Positions 1 through 8,314 of a stretch of DNA of 57,255 bases are shown here, piece after piece. Made by a program: the position numbers and the translations under genes. The stretch lies in the IMG/VR virus record IMGVR_UViG_3300042294_005616, positions 1 through 57,255 of that record; one strand, 5' to 3'. Under the pieces are notes generated by a model. The model worked only from the letters and a program-made list of their open reading frames with translations, had not been told where the DNA came from and ran no database searches. This DNA is from a virus. Every line of letters begins with the position of its first letter. Within the stretch, counting starts at the first letter, position 1.

Positions 1-72
1 AAAAAAGCACTTGAGACTGCTTCTAGCAGAATCGTTAGTCGAATGATCACCAAAGGTATATTTACACATTGA
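1..72 (+). CDS. C-terminal end of an unidentified protein (cut by window edge)
   Basis: Frame 1 is open from the first base and encodes about 23 residues ending in SRMITKGIFTH before TGA at 70-72. The stop overlaps the TTG start proposed for the next gene, matching the overlap style seen elsewhere in the window. The fragment is too short to identify. Frame 2 also ends nearby (TGA at 44-46), so the frame choice is an inference. Confidence 0.4.
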   Translation, partial: KKALETASSRIVSRMITKGIFTH

Positions 73-1601
73 AACTTAATATAGTAATATCGCTTTTTTT
101 TGTATTTTTTGTAGGATTCTTTGGATACACTCAAACCTATAATTATACTTACACCGACCCTTGTACAGGTAATCTTAAAACTATAGTAGTCCCAATAAAC
201 GGAGAAATAACGGTTGGGTATTACGGTTTCACTGAAACATTTAGTTATAATGATTTCACCAGTGGTACATTTGAAACATGGGCAAGTGGGATTTTTGCAC
301 AATATGATGGAAATTCACCTTGTTCTGAAATTGTTGGGATTGGATCAGTAGTAACAGTAACACAAAATACTACATTTACTGTACTAGGTATTTTAAATTC
401 ATTAACAACAATATCAAGTATAGCAAGTAGTGGAACCTCAAACATTTTAGGAGGTTCAATCAACTCTCTCTCAACATCTTCAGGAGGGGGTGAAAATAAT
501 AATAATGAAGATAAAAACAATAACAATGGAAATAACAATGTCAATTCTAATCCTGTCAATCCTAGTGGGAATAGCAGTAATGTCGGTAGTAGCGGTGTTC
601 AAAACCCAACCACAGAAACAACAAGCCAAGAAGGAACAGAAACAGGCGGTAGCCAAACTAGTGGATCAACTGAAGAAAGCAGCAGTGCCAGTACTTCCGT
701 ACCCACTGGAGAAGGAAGCGGAGGAGAAACACCAACAACATCTGGAAGTGAAGGAACTAGTGGAGAAGGCAATGGCTCACAACAGCAAGGTTCTGAAGGT
801 CAAGAAACAACCCCAAACGGAGGTGTGGGTAGCGGAAACGAAGGAAACCAAACCCAAGAAAACCCGCAAACCACGTCAGAAGAAGGCGAAGGGAAAACAA
901 ATATAACAGCTGGAGCTACAACTACTACCAAAAACGCTCCTGGCAAATCAGAAGGCGGAAAACCAAGTGTTGTAGCTTCAAGTGACTTTGTTGGATTTAA
1001 CTTTAGAAATTCTGAAGTTAACTATGGAGCTAAAGCAACTGGTGGTTATACAGCATTAAGATGGGATGGCCAACGTAGTTGGGGTGCATTAGTAGATTAT
1101 ACCTCAGCTCTTAAAGGACCAAATATAACAGGTTTTTATGCTTGGGTTAAACCAAGATCAATCACTCTACTTTCAGGAACAGCAACTATAGGATTTGATG
1201 GAAATAAATCCTTGTATGGTACCATAGCAGGTGGGCAAATGCTTACATTTCCTAAAGTCCCAAAACTTAAAGTAGTTTATATGGGAACTGTTTCTTATGG
1301 TCATATTTTTAGAGAACAATTTATTGGAACCGCAGTAATTGCTGGAGCAATGTATGATTTAAAAGTAGGTAAACGAATAGATATTAAATTAATGAATTTA
1401 TTTGTTTATGCTCCTTATGTTTCATACTACAATGATATAGTTTTAGCTTCACCCTATGTGATGCTTCCTAGTATTGGTACAAACATAGGTATAACCAAAC
1501 GGTTCAAATTTAATATAAACGGAGGTGGTGCATGGGATTTAAAAACAGCAGCATTAAATTATACAGTAACATGTGGTACAAGATTGTTAATTGGGCAATA
1601 A
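69..1601 (+). CDS. Exported low-complexity protein with outer-membrane-barrel-like C-terminus
   Basis: The 510-residue protein begins with a clear signal peptide (about 1-21, hydrophobic core rich in F and V, cleavage probably after YTQ). An N-terminal globular part runs to about 130. Residues about 135-290 are a low-complexity linker rich in Ser, Thr, Gly, Glu, Gln and Asn. The last 200 residues alternate polar and hydrophobic residues with many Gly, Tyr and aromatic positions, as in an outer membrane beta-barrel, but I recognise no named family. The only plausible start is TTG at 69, since no in-frame ATG precedes the signal peptide. It opens a run of four exported proteins just before the lysis genes. 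A host-surface or tail-associated adhesin are both possible. Confidence 0.7.
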   Translation: MKLNIVISLFFVFFVGFFGYTQTYNYTYTDPCTGNLKTIVVPINGEITVGYYGFTETFSYNDFTSGTFETWASGIFAQYDGNSPCSEIVGIGSVVTVTQNTTFTVLGILNSLTTISSIASSGTSNILGGSINSLSTSSGGGENNNNEDKNNNNGNNNVNSNPVNPSGNSSNVGSSGVQNPTTETTSQEGTETGGSQTSGSTEESSSASTSVPTGEGSGGETPTTSGSEGTSGEGNGSQQQGSEGQETTPNGGVGSGNEGNQTQENPQTTSEEGEGKTNITAGATTTTKNAPGKSEGGKPSVVASSDFVGFNFRNSEVNYGAKATGGYTALRWDGQRSWGALVDYTSALKGPNITGFYAWVKPRSITLLSGTATIGFDGNKSLYGTIAGGQMLTFPKVPKLKVVYMGTVSYGHIFREQFIGTAVIAGAMYDLKVGKRIDIKLMNLFVYAPYVSYYNDIVLASPYVMLPSIGTNIGITKRFKFNINGGGAWDLKTAALNYTVTCGTRLLIGQ

Positions 1602-2650
1602 TATTTTTTGCTACTATTACAGTTTATTCACAATCCCCATTGTGTACTAGCTATCCGACATCATTTTGTTGTGAATATGTGGCTAGTGTTACTATAAATG
1701 GAATGACATTTAATGGAAGTACTGGTTTTGCTGCTACATCTGGTGGTACTGGTCCAAACGGATATTATGATTATACAAATCAATTGATTCCAACTATTAA
1801 CGCTGGTGATCAAATTACTATATCATATACTGCTAAAACTAATAGCAACTATATGGAATATTTTAAGTTATGGTTTGACTTTAATGGTAATGGTGTTTTA
1901 AGTGATGCTGGTGAATTAGTTCATCAATATAATTTTTCATGGAATGGAACACACACTAAAACAGCTACATTTACTGTACCTACTACTGTATTTAACGGAC
2001 AGGTTTACTTGCGTTTTATGATGGTATATGCTAATGTTCCTGCACTTTGTGGGACATATGCCTATGGTAATACATTTGATTTTAAAACTACAATCACCGG
2101 AGCAGTTAGCCCATACAACCATTCAGGATTTATTTATGGTTCTGAAGGAACAGGCATAGCAAATGTACCTGTTAAGTTATTTAAAAAATTAACAAGTGAA
2201 ACAACATATACTTTACATGGTACTTATAATACTAATGCAAACGGGCAATATTCAATTGTAACTAATTTAAATGCCCCCCTATATAATTTTCAAATTGTAG
2301 TAGATGCTTTAACAGTAGCTAATCCTGTAGTGTCTGATGCTCAATTTTTTAATCAAAAAGTACTTAACCAAAATTTTGGGTCAAAAGATTACTATAGAAT
2401 GGATATAAATCAAAATGGTATTTTAAGTATAACAGATGTTTATTTAGATTATATTAAAATATTAAATTTAGGATTCCCCTCAGGCACTCCTATTTATAGA
2501 ATATTTACCTCACCTCAATGGTCTACAATTAATTCCTCTACTAGTAACTTAACTTCATCTTTACCAGGTGTACAATCTTTAACAATAGATAACCCTACAA
2601 ATAGTGGTACAACTAATTTATATTTAATAAGAACAGGCTATGCAAATTAA
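1571..2650 (+). CDS. Secreted GEVED-domain protein with dockerin-like repeat
   Basis: I chose the ATG at 1571 because the protein (359 residues) then starts directly with a signal peptide ending near VYSQS; an upstream ATG at 1532 would bury it. Residues about 65-177 resemble a GEVED domain: FDFNGNGVL-type Asp/Asn loop at about 102-110 and the CGTYAYGN ending near 170-177. About 185-250 looks like a carboxypeptidase-regulatory or Ig-like beta domain. At about 278-297, DINQNGILSITDVYLDYI is a dockerin-type calcium loop followed by a helix. GEVED and dockerin modules are typical of Bacteroidota surface proteins. The start lies inside the end of the preceding gene (31-base overlap). An adhesin or receptor-binding role is inferred. 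Confidence 0.7.
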   Translation: MWYKIVNWAIIFFATITVYSQSPLCTSYPTSFCCEYVASVTINGMTFNGSTGFAATSGGTGPNGYYDYTNQLIPTINAGDQITISYTAKTNSNYMEYFKLWFDFNGNGVLSDAGELVHQYNFSWNGTHTKTATFTVPTTVFNGQVYLRFMMVYANVPALCGTYAYGNTFDFKTTITGAVSPYNHSGFIYGSEGTGIANVPVKLFKKLTSETTYTLHGTYNTNANGQYSIVTNLNAPLYNFQIVVDALTVANPVVSDAQFFNQKVLNQNFGSKDYYRMDINQNGILSITDVYLDYIKILNLGFPSGTPIYRIFTSPQWSTINSSTSNLTSSLPGVQSLTIDNPTNSGTTNLYLIRTGYAN

Positions 2651-3092
2651 AATATTTTTAACCTCTTTATTATTTCCGATTTTTACATTTGCTCAAAATT
2701 GTGTTTATGTAGATTCTGTTTACAACACAGCTAAATTGCGTGAACTTGGAACTCGAGATATTCGATTTGGAGTAAAACAAATTGTAGAAGATGAATTATC
2801 TGAAAAATATTGTATGCTAGAAACTGGAGACCCAGTTAAAGTAGAAATATTTTACTTTGGTATTCCAAAATATACAATTCGAATTGTTGGAGTTGAAAAA
2901 ACAAACCAAATTACCCAAGTTGGAGTTCGTATCTATTATAAAGGAAAATGTTATGAAGGTATAGGTGAATCTGAAACTGAAGTTAGAGCAGTAATGATTG
3001 AACTAGTAGACAATAAAGTACCCTTCTCTAAAATGACAGTATCCTCAGCACTTAAAAAAGCAATACATGAAGCAGTTATTATTATGCCTTAG
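2640..3092 (+). CDS. Small secreted protein of unknown function
   Basis: The 150-residue protein has a signal peptide at about 1-19 (MQIKIFLTSLLFPIFTFAQ), and the mature part starts at NCVYVDS. It is predicted to be periplasmic or extracellular. It has Cys residues at the mature N-terminus and at YCM and KCY, possibly disulphide-bonded. No family is recognised. It overlaps the GEVED gene by 11 bases and the next gene by 26, so the four exported proteins are probably co-translated. Confidence 0.65.
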   Translation: MQIKIFLTSLLFPIFTFAQNCVYVDSVYNTAKLRELGTRDIRFGVKQIVEDELSEKYCMLETGDPVKVEIFYFGIPKYTIRIVGVEKTNQITQVGVRIYYKGKCYEGIGESETEVRAVMIELVDNKVPFSKMTVSSALKKAIHEAVIIMP

Positions 3093-3519
3093 TTTATTTT
3101 TATCGTTTAATATGTTTAGTCAACTTCGAGTTGATGATGTTGGTGATGGTTGGAAACAAACCGTTGAACAAGCGATAGACTTAATAAAACAATACGATAC
3201 AGTACGTTATAATCTACTATTTGAAGTTTGTGATCAAATTAGTTATTCAACTGCCCCATTTTCAACTACTGAAATGGGAAATGTGATATTGATTTCCCAA
3301 AACGATATTAAAGCAAAGAACATAAACAATATAGCAGCAGTACTAGTTCATGAATCTTTACATTTATACTTCCAGAGACATGGATATAAAATGACCGAAC
3401 ACCAAGAAGAATTTCGATGTTATGTTACGGAAATGCAGTTTTTACTTTTGTTACCAAATGTTGAACCTTGGTTAATAGAGCATGCTCAAGGTCAAATTGA
3501 ATTTTATTCAAAGCCTTAA
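3067..3519 (+). CDS. Secreted zincin-like metallopeptidase
   Basis: The 150-residue protein has a signal peptide at about 1-18 (hydrophobic, ending NMFSQ). It carries an HExxH zinc motif, HESLH, at 95-99 within a hydrophobic helix, with a Glu-rich segment EHQEEF at 111-116 that could supply the third ligand, as in gluzincins. The fold is small, about one minimal zincin domain, and I cannot assign a MEROPS family by eye. It probably acts in the periplasm or outside the cell. It is the last of four exported proteins and lies directly before the lysis genes, so a role in host envelope breakdown is possible but inferred. Confidence 0.65.
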   Translation: MKQLLLCLSLFLSFNMFSQLRVDDVGDGWKQTVEQAIDLIKQYDTVRYNLLFEVCDQISYSTAPFSTTEMGNVILISQNDIKAKNINNIAAVLVHESLHLYFQRHGYKMTEHQEEFRCYVTEMQFLLLLPNVEPWLIEHAQGQIEFYSKP

Positions 3520-3533
3520 TATTTATAATAAAA
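3517..3533 (+). promoter_or_regulatory. TAATATTTATAATAAAA element (putative late promoter)
   Basis: This 17-base A/T element begins with the stop codon of the upstream gene and ends 9 bases before the holin-like start. An identical copy occurs at 26621-26637, also starting on a TAA stop. Shorter versions occur at 6087 and 46383. Use as a promoter is inferred from this recurrence. Confidence 0.4.
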
Positions 3534-3542
3534 GAAAACATT

Positions 3543-3794
3543 ATGAAAAAAGCACTTAATTGGGTAGCAGGTCTATTCCGTGATGAAAAAGGTAATCCTT
3601 CATCAAAACGATTTGTAGGTATCATTGCCGGTTTAACACTATGTATTACTATGTATGTAAATAGCTATACTCATGGTGATATTAAACCATCTGATACTTT
3701 AGTAAATGCTGTAGCTATGTTAGCATTTGGTTGTTTAGGACTAGCTTCAGTAGACAAAATCTGGGGTAAAAAAGAAGAAAAAACAGAAGAATAA
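3543..3794 (+). CDS. Holin-like small membrane protein
   Basis: The 83-residue protein has a short charged N-terminus (RDEKGNPSSKRF), two hydrophobic segments (about 25-41 and 54-70) and a strongly charged tail (KKEEKTEE). This layout is typical of phage holins, which open the inner membrane for the endolysin. It lies directly upstream of the GH19 endolysin, whose ATG overlaps its stop codon by one base (TAATG). The sequence alone does not name a holin family, so the call rests on topology and neighbours. Confidence 0.7.
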   Translation: MKKALNWVAGLFRDEKGNPSSKRFVGIIAGLTLCITMYVNSYTHGDIKPSDTLVNAVAMLAFGCLGLASVDKIWGKKEEKTEE

Positions 3795-4405
3795 TGAGTT
3801 TAAAAAGTTTACAAGAAAGAGCAGGAGTAGCCGCAGATGGTGCTTTTGGTCCTGGTACAATGAAAGCCGGAATGGCGTTATTGAAATTGTCCCCAATTCG
3901 TGCAGCACATTTCTTTGCACAAACATCACATGAAACAGGTGGTTTTAAAGCATTTAGTGAAAACCTAAATTACTCAGCACAAGGTTTGCAAGGTATCTTT
4001 GGAAAATATTTTCCTGGTACATTAGAAGAATCTTATGCACGTCAACCTGAAAAAATTGCTAACCGTGTCTATGCAGATAGAATGGGTAACGGAAATGAAG
4101 CTTCTGGTGATGGATGGAAATTTAGAGGTCGTGGTGCATTACAATTAACTGGTAAGTCAAATTACGAAGCGTTTGCAAAGTATTTAGGTAATAACGAAGT
4201 AATGGAAAATCCTGATTTAGTAGCTACAAAATATTCTTTTGAATCAGCAATGTTCTTCTTTGAAAGAAATAAATTGTGGGCTATTTGTGACCAAGGTATT
4301 AACGATGCTGCTATTTTAGCTTTGACTAAAAGAATCAACGGTGGTACTCATGGTTTAGAAGACCGTAAAGCAAAAACATACAAATATTACGAATACGTGA
4401 AATAA
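3794..4405 (+). CDS. Endolysin, GH19 chitinase/lysozyme-like
   Basis: This 203-residue enzyme matches the GH19 fold used by many phage lysins to cut the glycan strands of peptidoglycan. The N-terminal 25 residues resemble the end of a peptidoglycan-binding repeat (DGAFGPGT). The catalytic region includes SHETGGF near 45-51 (probable acid Glu47), SENLNYSAQGL near 55-65 and GRGALQLTG at about 112-120, a highly typical GH19 signature. It has no signal peptide, so it depends on the adjacent holin-like protein for export. It is followed with one-base overlap by a second wall-active-looking protein. Confidence 0.9.
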   Translation: MSLKSLQERAGVAADGAFGPGTMKAGMALLKLSPIRAAHFFAQTSHETGGFKAFSENLNYSAQGLQGIFGKYFPGTLEESYARQPEKIANRVYADRMGNGNEASGDGWKFRGRGALQLTGKSNYEAFAKYLGNNEVMENPDLVATKYSFESAMFFFERNKLWAICDQGINDAAILALTKRINGGTHGLEDRKAKTYKYYEYVK

Positions 4406-4995
4406 TGGCATATACAAGAGAACAAATTGAAACAGCTGTAAAAGCTAAAGGATACGCTTGGTTTGAAGGCGCAAAGGATTTTGATGTAAATATTGTTGGA
4501 GTTAGAAACTCTGCAACTGGTCAAGTAGTTACTAATGTTTTTGATGATACAATGACTGTATCTTATAAAGAAGGTGGAGAATGGAAATTCCATCAATGGC
4601 CTTGTACTACAGACCCAGGTAAAAAAGGTGTTAAAGAATACCATAACGCAGCAGGTGTTGCTCGTTTAGTTGAAGGTCAATACAGAGGTTCACATACCCT
4701 AGGCCTACATCAAGGAAAGTATGAAGCATTAAAACAAGCAAAAAACGTTAAAGTTTATCGTGATGCAAATCGTGATATGACTTACGATGAGACTAAAATT
4801 GCTGAAGGTGTATTTGGTATCAACATTCATAAAGCAGGTGTGGATTCTACTTATGTAGAAAACTGGTCTGAGGGATGTCAAGTATTTAAAAAAGCAACTG
4901 ATTTTGAAGCATTTATGGTTATTGCTCGTAAAGCAGCAGCTATTCATGGAAAATCATTTACTTATACACTTATTGAATCAGCAGATATTAAGTAA
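4405..4995 (+). CDS. L,D-transpeptidase-like wall enzyme
   Basis: In this 196-residue protein, a GINIHKAG segment at 138-145 is followed by WSEGCQVF at 154-161. The spacing of His and the S-x-GC-Q motif recalls the YkuD-type L,D-transpeptidase active site, in which Cys attacks the peptide stem of peptidoglycan. No signal peptide is visible, consistent with delivery during lysis. It sits third in the holin-endolysin cassette and ends at a strong terminator. It could act as a second lysin or a carboxypeptidase. The family match is by motif only. Confidence 0.6.
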   Translation: MAYTREQIETAVKAKGYAWFEGAKDFDVNIVGVRNSATGQVVTNVFDDTMTVSYKEGGEWKFHQWPCTTDPGKKGVKEYHNAAGVARLVEGQYRGSHTLGLHQGKYEALKQAKNVKVYRDANRDMTYDETKIAEGVFGINIHKAGVDSTYVENWSEGCQVFKKATDFEAFMVIARKAAAIHGKSFTYTLIESADIK

Positions 4996-5017
4996 TTAAA
5001 TTTTTTTAAAAAACCTT

Positions 5018-5045
5018 GGAGCCCCATTAGGGGCTCCTTATATTT
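5018..5045 (+). terminator. Intrinsic terminator after lysis cassette
   Basis: GGAGCCCC (5018-5025) pairs perfectly with GGGGCTCC (5030-5037) across an ATTA loop, followed by TTATATTT. It closes the exported-protein and lysis operon. Confidence 0.85.
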
Positions 5046-5051
5046 CCAACC

Positions 5052-6089
5052 ATGCAAAATAAATATTTACCTTGGTTTTTGCTGTTTTGTGCACTAGGTT
5101 TGTCAACAACAGCAGCTTATTATAGTGTTATCGGTTTATCTGTGGTATTTACCGGAGTAGCTATACCTGTTATTGTAATGGGGTCATTTTTAGAAGTATC
5201 TAAAATTGCAATTGCAACTTATTTACACAACACTTGGAAAAAAACATATGCTCTTTTAAAAGTATATTTAACTATAGCACTAGTAGTGTTATCGGTTATT
5301 ACTTCTATTGGAATCTATGGTTTGTTAAGTACAGGATTTCAAGAAAATATTGCTAAACTTGAAATTGGAACCAAACAAATCCAAAATATAGAAGTTAAAA
5401 AACAGAGATTTGAGGAAATCAAACTCGAATTATCCAAAGAAAAAACAACCCTAGACAAAGACATCTCCCAGTTACGTAATGCTCTATCTACAAACACAAC
5501 TACTCAATCAGTAGATGCTAGAACTGGGCAAGTAGTTACAAGAGCAAACAATGCTAATCGTAAATCATTTGAAACACAACTAGCAAGTGCACAAACAAAT
5601 AGAGATAAACTATCTACTAAAATAGATGCTTTAAACGATTCAATTACTCGTTTAGATATTCAAATTTTGGATATGGAATCTAAAGCAAGTGAAGGAAATG
5701 AACTAGGTGCTGTACAATATGTAAGTGAAATTACGGGAGCTGATATTAAAACTGTTGCAAATTGGTTCATATTTATGTTGATTTTTGTGTTTGATCCACT
5801 AGCCATTACCCTTGTTATTGCTACAAATCAAGCGTTTGAACAACGTAAACCCAAATTAAACATTTATGGTGAACCTAAACCAAGTGAACCCATCCAACCT
5901 GACCCTAACCCAGACCATACTCCAGTTGCCCCAGTAGTTAATATCCCATTTCAAAAAGAAAAAGAACGCATTCAAAATGAAATTCAAAAAATCCAAAATT
6001 CAGGAGTATCAGGAAGAAAAGCTGGGGTTGCTATTCAAGAACTAAAGAATAAACTAAAGGCATTAGACGAAAATAATAAGACGTACTAA
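5052..6089 (+). CDS. Multi-pass membrane protein with long coiled coil
   Basis: The 345-residue protein has three hydrophobic segments in the first 95 residues (about 7-27, 30-52, 70-92), a long charged coiled coil (about 98-215), a further membrane segment (about 237-260, WFIFMLIFVFDPLAITLVIA), a Pro-rich stretch (about 278-300) and a second short coiled coil at the C-terminus. It resembles Bacteroidota membrane/coiled-coil proteins of the DUF4407 type in layout, but I cannot confirm the family. It is transcribed after a terminator, between the lysis genes and a fibre-like gene. Function unknown. Confidence 0.65.
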   Translation: MQNKYLPWFLLFCALGLSTTAAYYSVIGLSVVFTGVAIPVIVMGSFLEVSKIAIATYLHNTWKKTYALLKVYLTIALVVLSVITSIGIYGLLSTGFQENIAKLEIGTKQIQNIEVKKQRFEEIKLELSKEKTTLDKDISQLRNALSTNTTTQSVDARTGQVVTRANNANRKSFETQLASAQTNRDKLSTKIDALNDSITRLDIQILDMESKASEGNELGAVQYVSEITGADIKTVANWFIFMLIFVFDPLAITLVIATNQAFEQRKPKLNIYGEPKPSEPIQPDPNPDHTPVAPVVNIPFQKEKERIQNEIQKIQNSGVSGRKAGVAIQELKNKLKALDENNKTY

Positions 6090-6100
6090 TATTTATAGTA
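6087..6100 (+). promoter_or_regulatory. TAATATTTATAGTA element (putative late promoter)
   Basis: The element starts on the TAA stop of the membrane protein gene and ends 4 bases before the ATG of the fibre-like gene. It matches the 3517 and 26621 elements in its first 11 bases. Such short spacing would leave little or no leader, so it may instead act within a longer transcript. Confidence 0.3.
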
Positions 6101-6104
6101 CGAC

Positions 6105-7145
6105 ATGGAAAATCTTCAAACAAAAAAACAAGTAGCCTGGGTAAAAAATATAAACCCAAGTACTGGAGTTGAGTTTTATACTCCTTTAGAAGGATCAACT
6201 ACTTTATTGAATACAACCGTTGGTTTAGCAATTACTGCATCCTATGCTTTAAACGCTGGTGGTGCTGTTAGTACTGGATCTTTTTTAACAACTGCTTCAT
6301 TTGCTAATCCTCGCATTACATTTACAAAAGGAGATGGAACTGATTTTTTTCTAAGTTTAGATACATTAGTTGCTAATAGTGCTTCTTATGCTACAACTGC
6401 TTCATATGTTAATCCCCTTAACCAAGCAGTAACAATTGGTAACATTACTAGTACTCCATCTACAGAAAATACATTAAATATATACCCTTCCCCTGCTGGA
6501 GGTACAGGTGAAGGAGGTCAAATATTATTAGCAGCATCTGGTGGATTATACACATCAGCATCCATGCTAGATACATGGCAAGACCAATTTAGAATTTTAC
6601 GAGGTAGTAATACCGGAGGAAGTAATGCAGGTTTAGTATATGTTAATTTACAAACCGGAAATACTCAATTTGTAGGAGCTGTAACAGCAAGTGCATATAG
6701 TGGATTACCAAATGCGTGGTTACTTGCAGCACGTAGTGGTAATCAAACTATTGGAAGTGGAACATGGGCTGATAGAGATATTATATTTAATCAATATTCA
6801 AGTAATAATTTTACATATAATTCATCAACTGGTATTGCAACTTTAAATGCTGGTAAAACTTATAGAATTACCGCAAGGTTAGCATGGTCTGCTGCCGGAA
6901 TATATACTCTTAAATTCCGTTTATATAACCAAACTACTAGTACATTTACAGGACCTACTGTTGAGTTAATACAATCACCAAATGGTACATTTAATGTAAG
7001 TGATAATACATTAGAAACTATATTTGCTGTTGGTGCATCTAATGTTGATATATCCATAAGAACCACCTCAGACACAAACGCATTATCAGGAGAATTCATT
7101 AGATCAGATTTAAATACTCAGCTAATTATTCAACAAATAGCTTAA
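6105..7145 (+). CDS. Fibre-like structural protein with beta-rich C-terminal head
   Basis: The 346-residue protein contains several short repeats of the type TASYA/TASFA/SASYATTASY (about 44-50, 63-68, 92-102), a repeat style common in tail fibre and collar proteins of marine and flavobacterial phages. The last about 140 residues (from GNQTIGSGTW) look like a C1q/TNF-type jelly-roll head, with repeated short beta strands. It has no signal peptide and is probably a trimeric virion appendage. It sits alone after the membrane protein gene, next to other late genes. Assignment as receptor-binding fibre is an inference from composition and repeats. Confidence 0.6.
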   Translation: MENLQTKKQVAWVKNINPSTGVEFYTPLEGSTTLLNTTVGLAITASYALNAGGAVSTGSFLTTASFANPRITFTKGDGTDFFLSLDTLVANSASYATTASYVNPLNQAVTIGNITSTPSTENTLNIYPSPAGGTGEGGQILLAASGGLYTSASMLDTWQDQFRILRGSNTGGSNAGLVYVNLQTGNTQFVGAVTASAYSGLPNAWLLAARSGNQTIGSGTWADRDIIFNQYSSNNFTYNSSTGIATLNAGKTYRITARLAWSAAGIYTLKFRLYNQTTSTFTGPTVELIQSPNGTFNVSDNTLETIFAVGASNVDISIRTTSDTNALSGEFIRSDLNTQLIIQQIA

Positions 7146-7168
7146 AAATACTTGTCTTCTCGCTAATT

Positions 7169-7190
7169 TTTTCGTATATTTCTATAAATT
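7169..7190 (+). promoter_or_regulatory. TTTTCGTATATT...TATAAATT promoter motif
   Basis: TTTTCGTATATT at 7169-7180 is followed by TATAAATT at 7183-7190, 7 bases before the next start codon at 7198. It is one of about a dozen copies of the motif in the window. Confidence 0.6.
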
Positions 7191-7197
7191 CAAGGAA

Positions 7198-7785
7198 ATG
7201 TACGCATTTATCAAAGAAAGTAGTATTCGCCACAGTAGAGAAACAGTTATGGGCCATATCAAAAAGCTCCAACCCCTCAACTATAATCGATTCATGTGGT
7301 GGAGAACACATACTGATAAAGTTACTCCATTAGGCAAACGTGCTTTACTCAAAGACCGTATTTTAAACGGTGATTTCAATCCATCTTCATATTTTTGGCA
7401 AGCACAATTAGCACTTTATGTTGCTAAAGACAAACTTGATTTAACAAAACACGATACTCGTTTTCAAATTGAAATTGCTGGTGTTGACTTTATGCGTTAC
7501 AAAAAGTTAATGGAAGACTTTGAAAAGGAAGAAACAACTCGTATGATTGCTTTATATGATGCTTTTACAACTGAATATAAGATCACAAAAGAGGAATTAG
7601 ATGAAAGATTCCTTAAATTCAATGGTACTGTTTTAGATTTTTATAACTATGCTGAAGAATTCTTATATAGAACCCCAGCTGCTAATAGAAAAGAAAACCG
7701 TGGCCGTCCTAAAAAAGTAAAAATTGAATCTACCCCTAGAGTTTTACTCCCAAAACGAGGTAGAGGTCGCCCTAAAAAATCATAA
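7198..7785 (+). CDS. Hypothetical protein with two C-terminal AT-hook-like motifs
   Basis: The 195-residue mostly helical protein has a basic tail with two GRPKK cores (NRGRPKK at about 167-173 and RGRGRPKK at about 187-194), matching the minor-groove-binding AT-hook. The rest (residues 1-160, rich in Tyr, Phe and Lys/Glu) is not recognised. It follows a copy of the TTTCGTATATT motif and could bind the A/T-rich phage or host DNA. The DNA-binding role is inferred from the hooks only. Confidence 0.6.
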   Translation: MYAFIKESSIRHSRETVMGHIKKLQPLNYNRFMWWRTHTDKVTPLGKRALLKDRILNGDFNPSSYFWQAQLALYVAKDKLDLTKHDTRFQIEIAGVDFMRYKKLMEDFEKEETTRMIALYDAFTTEYKITKEELDERFLKFNGTVLDFYNYAEEFLYRTPAANRKENRGRPKKVKIESTPRVLLPKRGRGRPKKS

Positions 7786-7786
7786 T

Positions 7787-7903
7787 ATGTGGTATAAATT
7801 AAAAAAATGGTTAGATTTGAACATTGTTTGGTTCTTTGTTCATCCTAGTAGACATGCTGCCTTAAAAAAACATTTAAAGAAAAAATATGGAAAAACAAAA
7901 TAA
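7787..7903 (+). CDS. Small basic protein (38 aa)
   Basis: It starts one base after the previous stop (TAATATG) and encodes MWYKLKKWLDLNIVWFFVHP then a Lys-rich tail. It overlaps the start of the next gene by 17 bases. The amphipathic Trp-rich head and basic tail could associate with membrane. Function unknown. Confidence 0.5.
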   Translation: MWYKLKKWLDLNIVWFFVHPSRHAALKKHLKKKYGKTK

Positions 7904-8138
7904 CCGGGGTCCTTACCCACAACCAAACGAAGTTTGGCAACATTACAAAGGTGGAAAATACCAAATTGTAGCAATGTGTAATCATACAACTACTGATGAA
8001 ATACTTGTGATATACAAATCACTTTCATTTGGAGGATTCCATGCTCGTCCGTATAGTGAATGGCATGAACAAGTTGGAGAAACAAAAGCAGCAGGATTTC
8101 CAATTTACCGATTTGAAAAATTAACTTACTCAATATGA
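7887..8138 (+). CDS. DUF1653 family protein
   Basis: The 83-residue protein has the DUF1653 pattern: a Y-x-HYKGGKYQIVA core (about 18-29), a CNHTTTDEILVIYKSL segment (about 31-46) and an ARPYSEWHEQV ending that corresponds to the family's xRPxxMFxE. The function of this small SH3-like domain is unknown. It is common in phages and bacteria, often among nucleotide-metabolism or modification genes. It overlaps its neighbours on both sides. Confidence 0.75.
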   Translation: MEKQNNRGPYPQPNEVWQHYKGGKYQIVAMCNHTTTDEILVIYKSLSFGGFHARPYSEWHEQVGETKAAGFPIYRFEKLTYSI

Positions 8139-8314
8139 AAATTAGATTTTATTTACACAGTACTCTGTGGAGTGATTTTATGCAAATGGCTCTTTGGCCC
8201 GCAATGTATGTAACACATAACAAAGTATCTCGCAATGTAAGAGTACTTTCTTTAAGTGCAAATATATTGTTTTGGGATTTTGGTTTTACAATTGAATGGA
8301 ACAAATATGAATAA
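8135..8314 (+). CDS. Small hypothetical protein (59 aa)
   Basis: The ATG at 8135 overlaps the previous stop (ATGA), and the reading frame ends 8 bases into ThyX. The product has a Trp/Met-rich middle and no recognisable domain. The overlaps on both sides, in the style of this genome, support it as a real gene. Confidence 0.5.
   Translation: MKIRFYLHSTLWSDFMQMALWPAMYVTHNKVSRNVRVLSLSANILFWDFGFTIEWNKYE

Noticed and set aside
245-559. Antisense reading frame within the low-complexity region
   Set aside because: It is the mirror of a repetitive coding region, has no leader or neighbours, and every supported gene is on the other strand.
490-906. Lys/Gln-rich frame overlapping the first gene
   Set aside because: It lies wholly within the low-complexity linker of the exported protein in another frame and shows only repeat-derived composition.
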